From NCBI RefSeq assembly GCF_030734285.1, contig NZ_CP132294.1:3596001-3660000 (forward strand): 64,000 bases of DNA, given 5' to 3'. This document shows, in pieces, positions 8,246-18,102 of this stretch (the stretch's first letter is position 1; every line of letters starts with the position of its first letter). The position numbers and the translations under genes were made by a program. The notes beneath the pieces are model-generated. The model was given only the letters and a program-made list of their open reading frames with translations. It was not told the DNA's origin and made no database searches. Source of the DNA: Natronococcus sp. AD-5. Lineage in GTDB: Archaea; Halobacteriota; Halobacteria; Halobacteriales; Natrialbaceae.

Positions 8246-8779
8246 ATGGCTCCGAACGTCGCGAACAGGCGAGCGTTCCTGTCGGGGGTGGCTGCGACGC
8301 TCGCGACCGCGTCCCTGGCCGGCTGTCTGGGCGACGATGACGAGGACGAGAGCGACGGGAACGAGCCGGAACTCATCGTGGACGAGGCGGAATCGCTCGA
8401 GGGGGATACAGACCCCGATACGTGGCGGGACGTCGAGGAGATTCGGTTCGACGCCTACGTCGGCGGCTGGGTCGGCGTCGAACCCTCGCACATCGACCGC
8501 GTCCAGAACCCGACGCTGGTGCTCTTCGAGGATCGACCGTACGAGATCACGTGGGAGAATCGCGACAACGTCAAGCACAACCTGGCGATCTACGACGCCG
8601 AAGAGGAGGTCGTCGACGAGTACGTGACCGACGTCGTCGCCGACGCCGGCGCGACCGAAACGCTCGCGTTCACCGCGACCGCCGAGATGTCGATCTACAT
8701 CTGCGAGCACCAGCCGGGAATCCAGCGCGGCGACATCGAGATCGTCGACGACGACGGAGTGCCGGTCGACGACGCGTAG
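8246..8779 (+). CDS. Cupredoxin-like Tat lipoprotein with altered copper site
   Basis: 177 residues. The Tat signal NRRAFLSG is followed by a lipobox ending LAGC (Cys27) and an acidic spacer (28-50). The rest (60-170) is beta-rich and matches cupredoxins: NPTLVLFEDRPYEITWEN, then NVKHN with the first copper-type His (111), then TATAEMSIYICEHQPGIQRG. In typical haloarchaeal relatives the last segment reads C-E-x-H-P-x-M; here it is C153-E-H155-Q-P-G-I, so the usual His position is Gln and the axial Met is Ile. Copper binding is therefore uncertain. ATG 8246 is chosen for the Tat motif and for a TATA box about 29 bases upstream. Confidence 0.82.
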   Translation: MAPNVANRRAFLSGVAATLATASLAGCLGDDDEDESDGNEPELIVDEAESLEGDTDPDTWRDVEEIRFDAYVGGWVGVEPSHIDRVQNPTLVLFEDRPYEITWENRDNVKHNLAIYDAEEEVVDEYVTDVVADAGATETLAFTATAEMSIYICEHQPGIQRGDIEIVDDDGVPVDDA

Positions 8780-8888
8780 CTCCGAGAGCGGGACCCTCCG
8801 ATCGGTTTTCTCTACGTTCGCTTCCGGTCGGTGGCTCCATGCAAGGACTGCTCTCGCAGGACGTTCGCGATCGGTCGGATGCTTACGC

Positions 8889-9302
8889 TTAACGGACCAC
8901 GGTAACCGGGACGGGGGCGCGACGGACGATCTTCTCGGCGACGCTGCCGAGCAAGACGCGGGAGACGCCTTCCCGGCCGTGGCTCCCGATGATGACGTGG
9001 TCGACGTCGTGCTCCTCCGCGAACTCGACGACCTCGCGCTCGGGCTTGCCGACGGCGGTCTCCGTCCGGAACTCGACGTCGTCGGTGTCGATCACCTCCG
9101 TGGCGTCCTCGAGTTCGGTCGAGGCCTCCTCTTGCCGCTCCCGAAGCGCTTCCTGCACGAGGCCGATGCCGGCCCCGGTAGAGCCGTCCGCCGCTTCGAC
9201 GACGCGCAACAGGATGATCTCTTCGTCGGCGTGGGTAGAGAACGCGTACTCTACCGCCTTCTGTGCCGGCGCCGAACCGTCGTACGCGACGAGTACTGCC
9301 AT
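8889..9302 (-). CDS. Universal stress protein (UspA family)
   Basis: 137 residues from ATG 9302 (MAVLVAYDGSAPAQKAVEYAF). It has the UspA fold pattern with first strand VLVAYDGS and C-terminal nucleotide-binding motif GSHGREGVSRVLLGSVAEKIV (G-x2-G-x9-G-S), so it is of the ATP-binding subtype. These proteins are cytoplasmic dimers induced by stress; no partner gene is apparent. The longer frame to 9428 crosses intergenic hairpins and is rejected. The gene lies downstream of the M29 aminopeptidase on the same strand, separated by strong inverted repeats. Confidence 0.93.
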   Translation of the reverse strand: MAVLVAYDGSAPAQKAVEYAFSTHADEEIILLRVVEAADGSTGAGIGLVQEALRERQEEASTELEDATEVIDTDDVEFRTETAVGKPEREVVEFAEEHDVDHVIIGSHGREGVSRVLLGSVAEKIVRRAPVPVTVVR

Positions 9303-9397
9303 ACGCCCGCTAGTCGCCCCGGAATCATAAACACCGAACCTTTTCCGCCTCGGGTTCGCTCGCTTCGCTCGCTTACCGCTCGGCGCAAAAACGTCCT

Positions 9398-9444
9398 CAG
9401 AAATCTTTGATTTCTGCTGGGCCCGCAAGCGCTCCGCGCTTGCG
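9398..9444 (-). terminator. Paired hairpins after the aminopeptidase gene
   Basis: Two perfect inverted repeats lie in tandem: CAGAAATC-TTT-GATTTCTG (9398-9416) and CGCAAGCGC-TCC-GCGCTTGCG (9424-9444). They follow the minus-strand M29 gene (ends 9533) and precede the USP gene start (9302). They could end or attenuate readthrough or be a haloarchaeal intergenic palindrome; there is no long T run directly after the GC-rich stem. Confidence 0.5.
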
Positions 9445-9532
9445 AACTTCGATGAAAAAGGCCGCTCGCTTCCGACGGTCGCTCGCGGTTGCTATCTCTC
9501 ACGGCTCGCGTTGCTCACCGTTCCGAACCGGG

Positions 9533-10627
9533 CTACTCTTCGAAGCCGTCTTCGAACCGGAACGTTCCGTTCCGCTGAACGACCTCCCCGTCGACCTCGA
9601 TGAACGACTCCTCGCTCATGTCGACGATCATGTCGACGTGGACCGCGGAGTCGTTGGCTTCGTTGCCCTCGCCGACTGTGTCGTCGTAGGCGCGACCGAC
9701 GGCCATGTGGACCGTATCGCCCATCTTCTCGTCGAAGAGCATGTTGTAGGTGAACCGGTCGATGTCGCGGTTCATCCCGATTCCGAGTTCGCCCAGCCGG
9801 CGGGCTCCCTCGTCCGTGTTGAGCACTTCCGTCAGGACGTCCTCGTTCTTCGCGGCCGAGTGGGAGACGACCTCGCCGCCCTCGAACTCGAGGGAGACGT
9901 CCGTGATCTCGCGGCCCTGGTGGTACAGCGGCATGTCGAACAGCACCTCGCCCTCGACGGAATCGGGTTCCGGCGCGGTGAAGACCTCGCCGCCGGGAAG
10001 GTTGTGCTCGCCGTGGTCGTTGAGCGTCGGGTTCCCGTCGATCGACATCGTGACGTCCGTCGTGTCGCCGCTGACGATGCGGATCTCCCCGGCGGGATCC
10101 ATGAGCTCGACCATGTTCGCCTGGTGTTCGCGCTGTTCGTCCCAGTCCTTGTTGACGGCGTCCCAGACGAAGTTCTCGTAGCCCTCGGTGCTCATCTCCG
10201 CGAGCTGGGCGTTCGCCGGCGCGGGGTACTGCGTGAGACACCAGCGCGTCGAGAGCCGTTCCTCGAGGACGGGCTGGTGGGCCTGCTGGTAGGCCGCCTG
10301 CGTCTCGGGTTCGACGTCGCTGGTCTGGGTGACGTTGTCGCTCGCCCGGATCGCGATGTAGACGTCGGTGTTCTCGATGAGCGCGAGTTCGTGCTCGGGA
10401 GTCTCGAACTCGGGGTCGGCCGCGCGGAGGTAGGCGCGCTGCTGTCGCTTGCCGGTCCGCTGGCTGGTCGTGATCGGATTGGCGCCGTGGTCGCCGATCA
10501 CCTCGTGGAGGGCGACGACCAGATCCTCGGCGACGGGGTGTGCGTCGACGATGACGTTGTCCCTCTCCTGGAGGTCGACGGAGTGATTCGCGATGATTTC
10601 GGCGTGTTCGCGGATGCGTGGGTCCAT
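9533..10627 (-). CDS. M29 family aminopeptidase
   Basis: 364 residues from ATG 10627 (MDPRIREHAEIIANHSVDL). M29 enzymes (AmpS, aminopeptidase T) are two-metal cytoplasmic exopeptidases. Visible ligand regions are NLPGGEVFTAPE, LEFEGGEVVSHSAAKNEDVL, the GIGMNRDIDRFTYNMLFDEKMGDTVHMAVG block and HVDMIVDM, in family order, with Glu, Glu, His, His and Asp positions present. Length is normal for haloarchaeal members. It is transcribed away from the membrane-protein pair upstream, with which it shares strand but a 59-base gap. Confidence 0.93.
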   Translation of the reverse strand: MDPRIREHAEIIANHSVDLQERDNVIVDAHPVAEDLVVALHEVIGDHGANPITTSQRTGKRQQRAYLRAADPEFETPEHELALIENTDVYIAIRASDNVTQTSDVEPETQAAYQQAHQPVLEERLSTRWCLTQYPAPANAQLAEMSTEGYENFVWDAVNKDWDEQREHQANMVELMDPAGEIRIVSGDTTDVTMSIDGNPTLNDHGEHNLPGGEVFTAPEPDSVEGEVLFDMPLYHQGREITDVSLEFEGGEVVSHSAAKNEDVLTEVLNTDEGARRLGELGIGMNRDIDRFTYNMLFDEKMGDTVHMAVGRAYDDTVGEGNEANDSAVHVDMIVDMSEESFIEVDGEVVQRNGTFRFEDGFEE

Positions 10628-10686
10628 GTGACGCAAATTCTGCCACGGTGGCCATACCGTTTTCGAATCGAAATCCCCGCCGGCGG

Positions 10687-10914
10687 TCACTCGCCCCGGT
10701 TCGCCAGGAAGACGCCGAGGTAGATCGACGCCGCCGCGCAACCGACGCCGACGAGAAACGCGATCGTAAACGGCGACTCGAGCGAGAACGCGGCCGCCTC
10801 GCCCGTCGCCCAGCCGACGAATCCGGTCACGACGAGGGCGACCGCCGCGAGCCGCAGGACGGTAATGAGTTGCTGCGCGTGCACGTCCGGTGATCCCTGA
10901 CGCCTTTCACGCAC
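10687..10914 (-). CDS. Small two-TM membrane protein
   Basis: 75 residues if started at GTG 10914, which has a GGAGG-like ribosome site (CGGAGGCGG) about 12 bases upstream inside the preceding gene; an alternative GTG is at 10884. Two hydrophobic segments (about 17-35 and 48-70) flank GEAAAFSLES. The start overlaps the end of the upstream membrane-protein gene by 8 bases, suggesting coupling. No motif is recognised. Confidence 0.6.
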   Translation of the reverse strand: MRERRQGSPDVHAQQLITVLRLAAVALVVTGFVGWATGEAAAFSLESPFTIAFLVGVGCAAASIYLGVFLANRGE

Positions 10915-11905
10915 GTCTTTCTACCGCCTCCGTCTCGACCAGTTCCCGGACGAACGAGACCGCCGCCGCCGTCAAGACGAGCGCGAGCGGGACGGCGACG
11001 AGCAACGCGAGCAGAAATGCTACGCCACCGGCGCTGACGAACGGCGAGAGGACGAGCGAACTGATGGCCGCGACGCCGGCGTGCCAGAGCGCGAACGTCA
11101 GGTACGCGCGCTCGCCGGTCGCGAACCCGTAGGATCGACGGAACGCCTCGAGGACGCCCGCGTCCGCGACGACGAAGAGGAACGGGGTCGCGTAGAAGAG
11201 GTATCCCAGCACGGGAACCGCGGGGAGCGCCAGCAGGAGCACGGCCGGCGACACCAGCGCGAACGGGACGAGCGCTGCCACCGCGGCGTAGGCGAGGAGG
11301 GTGTACGCGAAAAACCGCGGCCCGTACGCGACCGCGGACGAGAACCCCTTCGCCGGTTCGCCGCGGAGTCGGCGGTCGAGCCCGCCGACGTAGATCGCCG
11401 CGAGCGCCGCTGCGATCGCGGCGTACAGGAATAGGACGAGCGCGATCCAGACCGCAACTCCGGGACCGATTCCCTCGAGCGGAAGGGCCAGGTTCTCGAG
11501 CGGCGTCTCGACGGTCAGATCGGGCCCGCCGGTCGATCTCGTCGAACCGAGGGCACCGTTCCCGTTCGAAAGCGGACTCGAGATCGGATCGCGTCGCCCG
11601 GCTCCGCCGGTCGGTTCGGGCGGATCCGCGAACGTCCAGAGGTCGAGCAGCGGCGTCGGCAGAGCGAACTCGAGGTTGATCGACACGCCCTGAGTCCCCT
11701 CCAGTGCCCGGGCGGCGTTCTCGAGCGGGAAGAGACTCGTCAGCAGTGGCACGAGCGCGAAAGGTAGTATCATACCGAACCGATCGAGGACGCGGGAGAC
11801 GTGCCACGGAAGCGAGTGCGGCCGATCGTCGCCGGAGTCGTTCGGCGGGTTCGAGCTATCGTCAGGGACGACACGACAGCACACAGACGACAGCGTATTG
11901 AACAC
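10907..11905 (-). CDS. Multi-pass membrane protein, uncharacterised
   Basis: 332 residues from a GTG start; internal starts near 11773 are possible because the first 40 residues are Ser/Pro/Asp-rich. Five or six hydrophobic segments are visible (about 45-60, 148-172, 195-250 as two or three spans, 270-290, 295-318). A long extracytoplasmic-type loop lies between about 65 and 145. RRSYGFATGERAYLTF between the later spans resembles a conserved cytoplasmic loop of haloarchaeal DUF-type membrane proteins. The small membrane gene follows with an 8-base overlap. Function unknown. Confidence 0.72.
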   Translation of the reverse strand: MFNTLSSVCCRVVPDDSSNPPNDSGDDRPHSLPWHVSRVLDRFGMILPFALVPLLTSLFPLENAARALEGTQGVSINLEFALPTPLLDLWTFADPPEPTGGAGRRDPISSPLSNGNGALGSTRSTGGPDLTVETPLENLALPLEGIGPGVAVWIALVLFLYAAIAAALAAIYVGGLDRRLRGEPAKGFSSAVAYGPRFFAYTLLAYAAVAALVPFALVSPAVLLLALPAVPVLGYLFYATPFLFVVADAGVLEAFRRSYGFATGERAYLTFALWHAGVAAISSLVLSPFVSAGGVAFLLALLVAVPLALVLTAAAVSFVRELVETEAVERRA

Positions 11906-11984
11906 TACGTTCGGCCAACCAGTTTCGCTCTCTGAACGAAGCGGGAACGTCGACTATTTGACGGGCCGCCGGCTACCCGCTCGC

Positions 11985-13004
<1,020 letters not shown>

Positions 13005-13013
13005 CCGACCGGC

Positions 13014-13145
13014 TCAGCGCCCGTCCATCCCCTCGCGGAACTCGAGGATCGTTCGCCGCAACAGCAGGTACGAGAAGAAGATCAGCGACAGCAGGATCAG
13101 GACGATCGCGATAATGATGGGATCGTCGGGAATGAGAGTGACCAT
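13014..13145 (-). CDS. 43-residue single-TM membrane protein
   Basis: ATG 13145 to TGA 13014 gives MVTLIPDDPIIIAIVLILLS followed by LIFFSYLLLRRTILEFREGMDGR. It has a short acidic N-terminus, one strongly hydrophobic helix (about 9-30), then a basic/acidic amphipathic tail. The clean membrane-protein composition and good termination argue that it is real despite its size. Function unknown. Confidence 0.65.
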   Translation of the reverse strand: MVTLIPDDPIIIAIVLILLSLIFFSYLLLRRTILEFREGMDGR

Positions 13146-13456
13146 ACGGAAACGGTACAGTGTCGGTCTGCAAAACCGTTTCGACGTTCAGCATCGGGTT
13201 CGACTCTCCCCACTAGCTAAAACTCGTCTTTCACCTTGCGCCGACTATATTGCTAGCTGTTTCGTATCTCCGAGTGCGCCTCGATACTGCCCGCCCGTCG
13301 ACGTCGAGGCCACCCGTCCGGCGCGTATCCGCACTCCAGATCGCCCTCTGCCACCGGTCCACTGCTGCCGGACGCGGTTCCGGCTGGTCATGCCAGTCCC
13401 GGACGGTCCCTGTTGACGCTGCCTCCGCCCGCGACATCGTCGATACCCTTCCTGAC
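13146..13456. other. Intergenic region without a supported gene
   Basis: A 68-residue minus-strand frame (13231-13437) is open, but its composition is Arg/Ala/Thr-rich and not convincing. No promoter-plus-gene combination stands out. Confidence 0.4.
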
Positions 13457-13972
13457 CTACCCTCGAGTCGCGACGGTGAACGTCTCCACGAGCGTCCCGT
13501 CCGGCTCCCGAATTTCGCCCGCCAGTTCGTCGCCGTCCCCCTCGAGCACGGCGAACCCCGGCCGGTTTCCGCGCGGCTGTGCGTGGCTTCCCGGATTCAA
13601 CAGGAGCACGTCCTCGGCTTCGACGACGGAGGGCCGATGGCTGTGACCCGAGACGACGACGTCGGCGCCTCGCGAGCGGCCGAACATCGCCAGGCCGGTC
13701 GCGCCGCCCTCGCGCCGGTGGGTCACCGCGAAGCGGACGTCGCCCTCCTCGACGACCCGCGCTGTCGGCAGTCGCTCCCGGACCGCGGCGCTGTCGGCGT
13801 TGCCGTGGACGGCGAACAGCCGGTTACACTCGTTCTGGAAGGCCTCGAGCGCCGTCGTGCTCGTGAAATCGCCGGCGTGAATCACCGCGTCCGCGGTCCG
13901 CGCCGCCTCGAGCGCCTCGCCCGCGAGCTCGTGCCCGCCGCTACTGTGCGTGTCCGAGAAAATCGCGATCAT
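13457..13972 (-). CDS. YfcE-type metallophosphoesterase
   Basis: 171 residues (MIAIFSDTHSSGGHELAGEAL). All calcineurin-like phosphoesterase metal motifs are present in order: SDTH, HAGDF, VHGNAD, an MTHR-like VTHRREG, and SGHSHRP, then LNPGSHAQPRG. Proteins of this class cleave phosphodiesters with Mn or Ni. ATG 13972 starts exactly at the first strand. It stands alone, with a 149-base gap to the divergent CDF transporter. Confidence 0.93.
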   Translation of the reverse strand: MIAIFSDTHSSGGHELAGEALEAARTADAVIHAGDFTSTTALEAFQNECNRLFAVHGNADSAAVRERLPTARVVEEGDVRFAVTHRREGGATGLAMFGRSRGADVVVSGHSHRPSVVEAEDVLLLNPGSHAQPRGNRPGFAVLEGDGDELAGEIREPDGTLVETFTVATRG

Positions 13973-14121
13973 AGTCGGCCTTCGACGGTCGTCGTCAGGA
14001 CCTTTTCGGATGTAGTCGGCGCCCGCGGTCGCGGCCCGAACGGATACGATCGGCTCCGAGACGGTCTTGCCGGCTCTAGAACGCCTTATCCTTTAGCGCC
14101 GCCCGGTCGTACTCCCCGCCG

Positions 14122-15066
14122 ATGGCCAGTAGCACCTCCGTCGTCCTCGCCGCACTGTTCGCGAACGGCGCGATCGCCGTCCTGAAGTTCGGCGGGTTTT
14201 TGCTGACCGGCAGTCCCGCGATGCTGTCGGAAACGTACCACTCGATCTCGGATACGGGTAATCAGGTCTTTTTGCTGATCGGCATCCGCTACGGCGCACA
14301 GGAGGCGACCCGATCCCACCCGTTCGGCCACGGCAAGGCGCAGTTCTTCTACAGCCTCCTCGTGAGCGTGATGCTGTTCGGGATCGCCGGCTGGGAGAGC
14401 GTGCGACACGGTTACGACGCGCTGACTCACGGCGGCGTCCACCGGGCCGGCGGGGACGTCACGCTGCTCGGAGCGACGTTCGACCCGGTTTACGTCAACT
14501 ACGCGGTGTTGCTCGGAGCGATCGCCTTCGAGTCCTACGCGTTCTGGAAGGCCTATCAGGGGATCACTCGGCAGATGACCGAGCACGGCTGGGAGACGTT
14601 CCGGGAGGCGTTTCGCAAGACCAGCGACGTGACGACCCTGACCGCGCTCACCGAGGACACTATCGCGCTCGCGGGCGCGGGGATCGCCCTCTTCGGTGTC
14701 TACCTCACTCGGACCACCGGAAACCCCGTCTACGACGCCGGTGCCGCGCTCGTCATCGGGCTCATGCTCATGAGCTTCGCCGTCGCGCTCGCGTGGGAGA
14801 ACAAGCGGCTCATCCTCGGGGAGAGCCTCCCGAAACCCGCCGAAGACGAACTTCGTACGATCGTCGTTGGCTGGGACGGCGTCACCGAACTCGTCGACTT
14901 TCGGACGGTCTACTTCGGCGCCGAAGAACTGCTCGTCACCGCCGACGTCGCGTTCGAATCCGGACTCGACGCGGCGACGATCGACGACCGAATCACCGAA
15001 CTCGAGCGGGCGCTGAAAGACTACGACGATCAGGTGCAGAAGGTCTACGTCGAGCCCGAAGCGTAG
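14122..15066 (+). CDS. Cation diffusion facilitator transporter
   Basis: 314 residues with six predicted transmembrane helices and a C-terminal cytoplasmic domain (about 235-314). The helix 2 metal motif is SETYHSISDTGNQ (H-x3-D) and the loop after it carries HPFGHGKAQFFYSL, diagnostic of CDF proteins. In helix 5 the usual D/H-x3-D is replaced by LTALTEDTIAL, as in the ZnT9-like branch. CDF proteins export divalent metals against protons; because of the altered helix 5, Zn specificity should not be assumed. The last domain ends QVQKVYVEPEA, typical of the regulatory ferredoxin-like fold. Confidence 0.93.
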   Translation: MASSTSVVLAALFANGAIAVLKFGGFLLTGSPAMLSETYHSISDTGNQVFLLIGIRYGAQEATRSHPFGHGKAQFFYSLLVSVMLFGIAGWESVRHGYDALTHGGVHRAGGDVTLLGATFDPVYVNYAVLLGAIAFESYAFWKAYQGITRQMTEHGWETFREAFRKTSDVTTLTALTEDTIALAGAGIALFGVYLTRTTGNPVYDAGAALVIGLMLMSFAVALAWENKRLILGESLPKPAEDELRTIVVGWDGVTELVDFRTVYFGAEELLVTADVAFESGLDAATIDDRITELERALKDYDDQVQKVYVEPEA

Positions 15067-15079
15067 CGTCTCGGTCGCG

Positions 15080-15565
15080 TCACTCGTCTCCGCCGACGCC
15101 CTCGTCGTCGCCGTCGTAGCTGGCCACGACCGTCGATCCGGGCGGCCGGTCGTTCAACGTCGCCGTCACGGTCGTCTCCTCGAGATCGACGGTCGACTCG
15201 AGGGTCTCCCAGCCGTCGTCGACGGCTTCCCCGTCTGCTCGTTGCGTCGGAGACGCAACGCTGGTTTCGACGGCGACCGCGACGTCGGTCGGGCTCGCGC
15301 CCGGCGGAAGGGCCGACGGATCGTAGACGAGTTCGATCCGGAACGCCTCGACCGCCCGCAGCTCGTCGTGGCCGACGAGATCGATCGGCTCCGCGAGGGC
15401 GTCGGCCGGCGGCTCTCTGACGCTCCGCTCGAGTCCGAACTCGTCGGGGACGACGCCCGCGACGACGTCGACGTGGGCGCCCGCGCGCTCGAGTGCGAAC
15501 TCCGCGACGTCACCGGAATCGTAACCGGGGATGGCCATATTCGAGGCGAAGCGTTCGAACGGCAT
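15080..15565 (-). CDS. Acidic conserved-type hypothetical protein
   Basis: 161 residues from ATG 15565 (MPFERFASNMAIPGYDSGDVAEF); GTG 15604 and ATG 15538 are alternative starts. Composition is acidic and beta-rich, typical of haloarchaeal coding sequence, whereas the opposite-strand frame looks like a shadow. Alternating segments such as IDLVGHDELRAVEAFRIELVYDP and ESTVDLEETTVTATLNDRPPGSTVVASYDG suggest a beta-sandwich. No signal peptide, catalytic motif or operon partner is seen. Confidence 0.55.
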   Translation of the reverse strand: MPFERFASNMAIPGYDSGDVAEFALERAGAHVDVVAGVVPDEFGLERSVREPPADALAEPIDLVGHDELRAVEAFRIELVYDPSALPPGASPTDVAVAVETSVASPTQRADGEAVDDGWETLESTVDLEETTVTATLNDRPPGSTVVASYDGDDEGVGGDE

Positions 15566-15794
15566 GGCCCTGTAGCGCGCGTACGCCGGCCGCAGGTGTA
15601 CCACCCCTCGACGGTTATCGTTCCATCGTCTACACCTTTACTACCGGCGAGGATCAACGGCCGCCGAAGCGATGGCCCAACTACCGGCGCCCGAGGCGAG
15701 GTAGACGTTCGAGAGCGGCCGATAACCGATTCGGCCCGAGACGGCACGCCGCGGAGACGAATCCTTTTATCGCAGTAGGAACCAATCACGTACC

Positions 15795-17972
15795 GTGTCC
15801 GAGACAGGCGGGTACATGCGCTTTTTCCCTTACGAGCAGCCGTACGAGAACCAGCGCGAGGCGATGGATCGCATCTACAACGCGCTCGCGCGCGACCAGA
15901 ACGCGCTGTTCGAAGGTGCCTGCGGGACCGGCAAGACGCTCTCGTCGCTCGTTCCCGCGCTCGAGATCGCCCGCGAGCGGGACAAGACGGTCGTCATCAC
16001 GACGAACGTCCACCAGCAGATGCGCCAGTTCGTCGCCGAAGCTCGGGCGATCACCCGCGAGGAGGACGTCCGCGCGGTGGTGTTCAAGGGAAAGGGGTCG
16101 ATGTGCCACATCGACGTCGGCTACGAGGAGTGCCAGGCCCTGCGGGACAATACTCGAGCCGTGGTCGACGCCGAGCGCGACCGCGAGCAGCTCGAACGGC
16201 GCCAGCGGGAACTGCTCGCCGAGAGCCAGGAGGGGAGCGGCGACGGCTCCGCTGCCGACGCCCGCAGCGCCGTCATGGACGAACTCGAGTCCATCGAGGA
16301 GCGACTCGAGGACCTCGAGGATCAGAACGTCTGTGACTACTACCGGAACAACCTCACGGGGGATACCGACGACTTCTTCGCCTGGCTGTTCGACGACGTC
16401 CGCACGCCCGAGCAGATCTACGAGTACGCCGATCGAAACGGCTTCTGCGGCTACGAGCTCCTGAAGGAGGGGATCGAGGGCGTCGATCTGGTCGTCTGTA
16501 ACTACCACCACCTGCTCGATTCGACGATTCGGGAGCAGTTCTTCCGGTGGCTCGGCCGCGAGCCGGAGGACGTCATCGCGGTCTTCGACGAGGCCCACAA
16601 CGTCGAGGACGCCGCCCGCGAGCACGCCACCCGAACCTGCTCGGAGCGGACGTTCGACTCCGCGCTGGACGAGCTCGCGGACAGCGACGATCCGCGCTCG
16701 GAGGACGCGGCGAACGTCCTCTCGGCGTTCCACCGCGCGCTGATCGAGACCTACGAGGACTCGTTCGCATTCGGCGAGCGCGAGCGGATCGGCGAGAACT
16801 GGGCGGACGTCCCCATCGCCAACGAGGATCGCCGGGACGACCTCACCCTCGAGTTCCTCCGGCGCTACTCGGGTCGGGGGATCGAGGACGACCTCGAGGC
16901 CGCGATGAAACTCGGTCAGGAACTCGACGAGGAGTACGAGGAAGCGTACCGCGAGGGCGAGACGGCGACGCGTACGGAGTGTCAGACCCTGCAGGCGGCG
17001 GCGTTCGTCAGCGCGTGGATGAACGAAGGCACCAAGGAGGGGCTGTACCCGGTCGTCTCCGTCACCCGGGACGCCGGTACGGACGAGGTCTACGGTCGCG
17101 CGGAGCTCTACACCTGTCTGCCGCGCCAGGTGACCGGCCGGCTGTTCGAGGAGGTCTCCGCGACGATCCTGATGAGCGCGACGCTCCAGCCGTTCGACGT
17201 CACGGAGGACGTGCTGGGGCTCGAGGACCCGATCACGATGGCCTACGGGTTACAGTTCCCCGAGGAGCGACGCCGGACGTACGCCGTCGAGACGCCGCCG
17301 CTCTTTTCGTCGGATCGGGACGACCCCGCGGTCCAGGAGCAGGTGACCGACGCCATCCACGACGCGGTCCGGATGACCCCCGGTAACACGCTCGCCTTCT
17401 TCCCGAACTACGGCGAGGCGAGCCGGTACGCCGAGCGACTCGAGGGCCGCTACGGGAAGACGGTCTACGCCGACGAGCCGGGGGTCGCCGTCGAGGACCT
17501 CCGCCAGGAGTTCGTCGCGGACGACGACGCCGTGCTCTGTACCTCGCTGTGGGGGACCCTCGCGGAGGGGGTGAGCTTCGACGGCGACGACGCGCGGACG
17601 GTGCTCGTCGTCGGCGTTCCGTACCCCCACCTCGACGACCGGGCGGAGGCGGTCCAGGAGGCCTACGACGCGGCGTTCGACGGCACCGACACCGGTTGGC
17701 GGTACGCCGTCGAGATTCCGACCGTCCGCAAGACGCGCCAGGCGCTCGGCCGGGTCATCCGCTCGCCGGAGGACATCGGCGTTCGCGCGCTGCTGGATCG
17801 ACGCTACTCTCGGGACGCGAAGTCCGACCTGGGCAAGTACAGCGTCAACGGCACCTTCCCGCACGAGGAGCGCGAGGGGTTAATCGACATTGACCCCTCG
17901 AAGCTCAAGTTCTCGATGCTCAACTTCTACGGCGATCACGACGCCTACGACGGGGAGCCGCCGACGCCGTAG
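15795..17972 (+). CDS. XPD/DinG-like superfamily 2 DNA helicase
   Basis: 725 residues from GTG 15795 (or 718 from ATG 15816); TTTTAT (about 15764-15769) lies 25-30 bases upstream of GTG. Walker A is FEGACGTGKTLSSL (about 40) and the DEAH box is FDEAHNVED. Between them four cysteines (MCHIDVGYEEC, NVCDYY, GFCGYE) match the iron-sulphur cluster of XPD/FancJ/DinG helicases. C-terminal motifs include LMSATLQPFD, SLWGTLAEGVSFDG and RQALGRVIRSPED. These are 5'-3' helicases in DNA repair or replication restart. The gene is a single transcription unit. Confidence 0.93.
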   Translation: MSETGGYMRFFPYEQPYENQREAMDRIYNALARDQNALFEGACGTGKTLSSLVPALEIARERDKTVVITTNVHQQMRQFVAEARAITREEDVRAVVFKGKGSMCHIDVGYEECQALRDNTRAVVDAERDREQLERRQRELLAESQEGSGDGSAADARSAVMDELESIEERLEDLEDQNVCDYYRNNLTGDTDDFFAWLFDDVRTPEQIYEYADRNGFCGYELLKEGIEGVDLVVCNYHHLLDSTIREQFFRWLGREPEDVIAVFDEAHNVEDAAREHATRTCSERTFDSALDELADSDDPRSEDAANVLSAFHRALIETYEDSFAFGERERIGENWADVPIANEDRRDDLTLEFLRRYSGRGIEDDLEAAMKLGQELDEEYEEAYREGETATRTECQTLQAAAFVSAWMNEGTKEGLYPVVSVTRDAGTDEVYGRAELYTCLPRQVTGRLFEEVSATILMSATLQPFDVTEDVLGLEDPITMAYGLQFPEERRRTYAVETPPLFSSDRDDPAVQEQVTDAIHDAVRMTPGNTLAFFPNYGEASRYAERLEGRYGKTVYADEPGVAVEDLRQEFVADDDAVLCTSLWGTLAEGVSFDGDDARTVLVVGVPYPHLDDRAEAVQEAYDAAFDGTDTGWRYAVEIPTVRKTRQALGRVIRSPEDIGVRALLDRRYSRDAKSDLGKYSVNGTFPHEEREGLIDIDPSKLKFSMLNFYGDHDAYDGEPPTP

Positions 17973-18102
17973 CGGTCGGCGCCTTCCGGTTTCCCCGCCG
18001 GAACGAGCCGTAGTACTGTCGTCCGGAATAGCCCCGAATGCGAACAGTTGTCACAATCGTGAATACTGGTTTATCGACTCACGCGGCGTACGTTCCTACG
18101 CT

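Noticed and set aside
13231-13437. 68-codon minus-strand frame between the 43-residue gene and the phosphoesterase
   Set aside because: Composition is not haloarchaeal-coding-like and no motif or promoter supports it.
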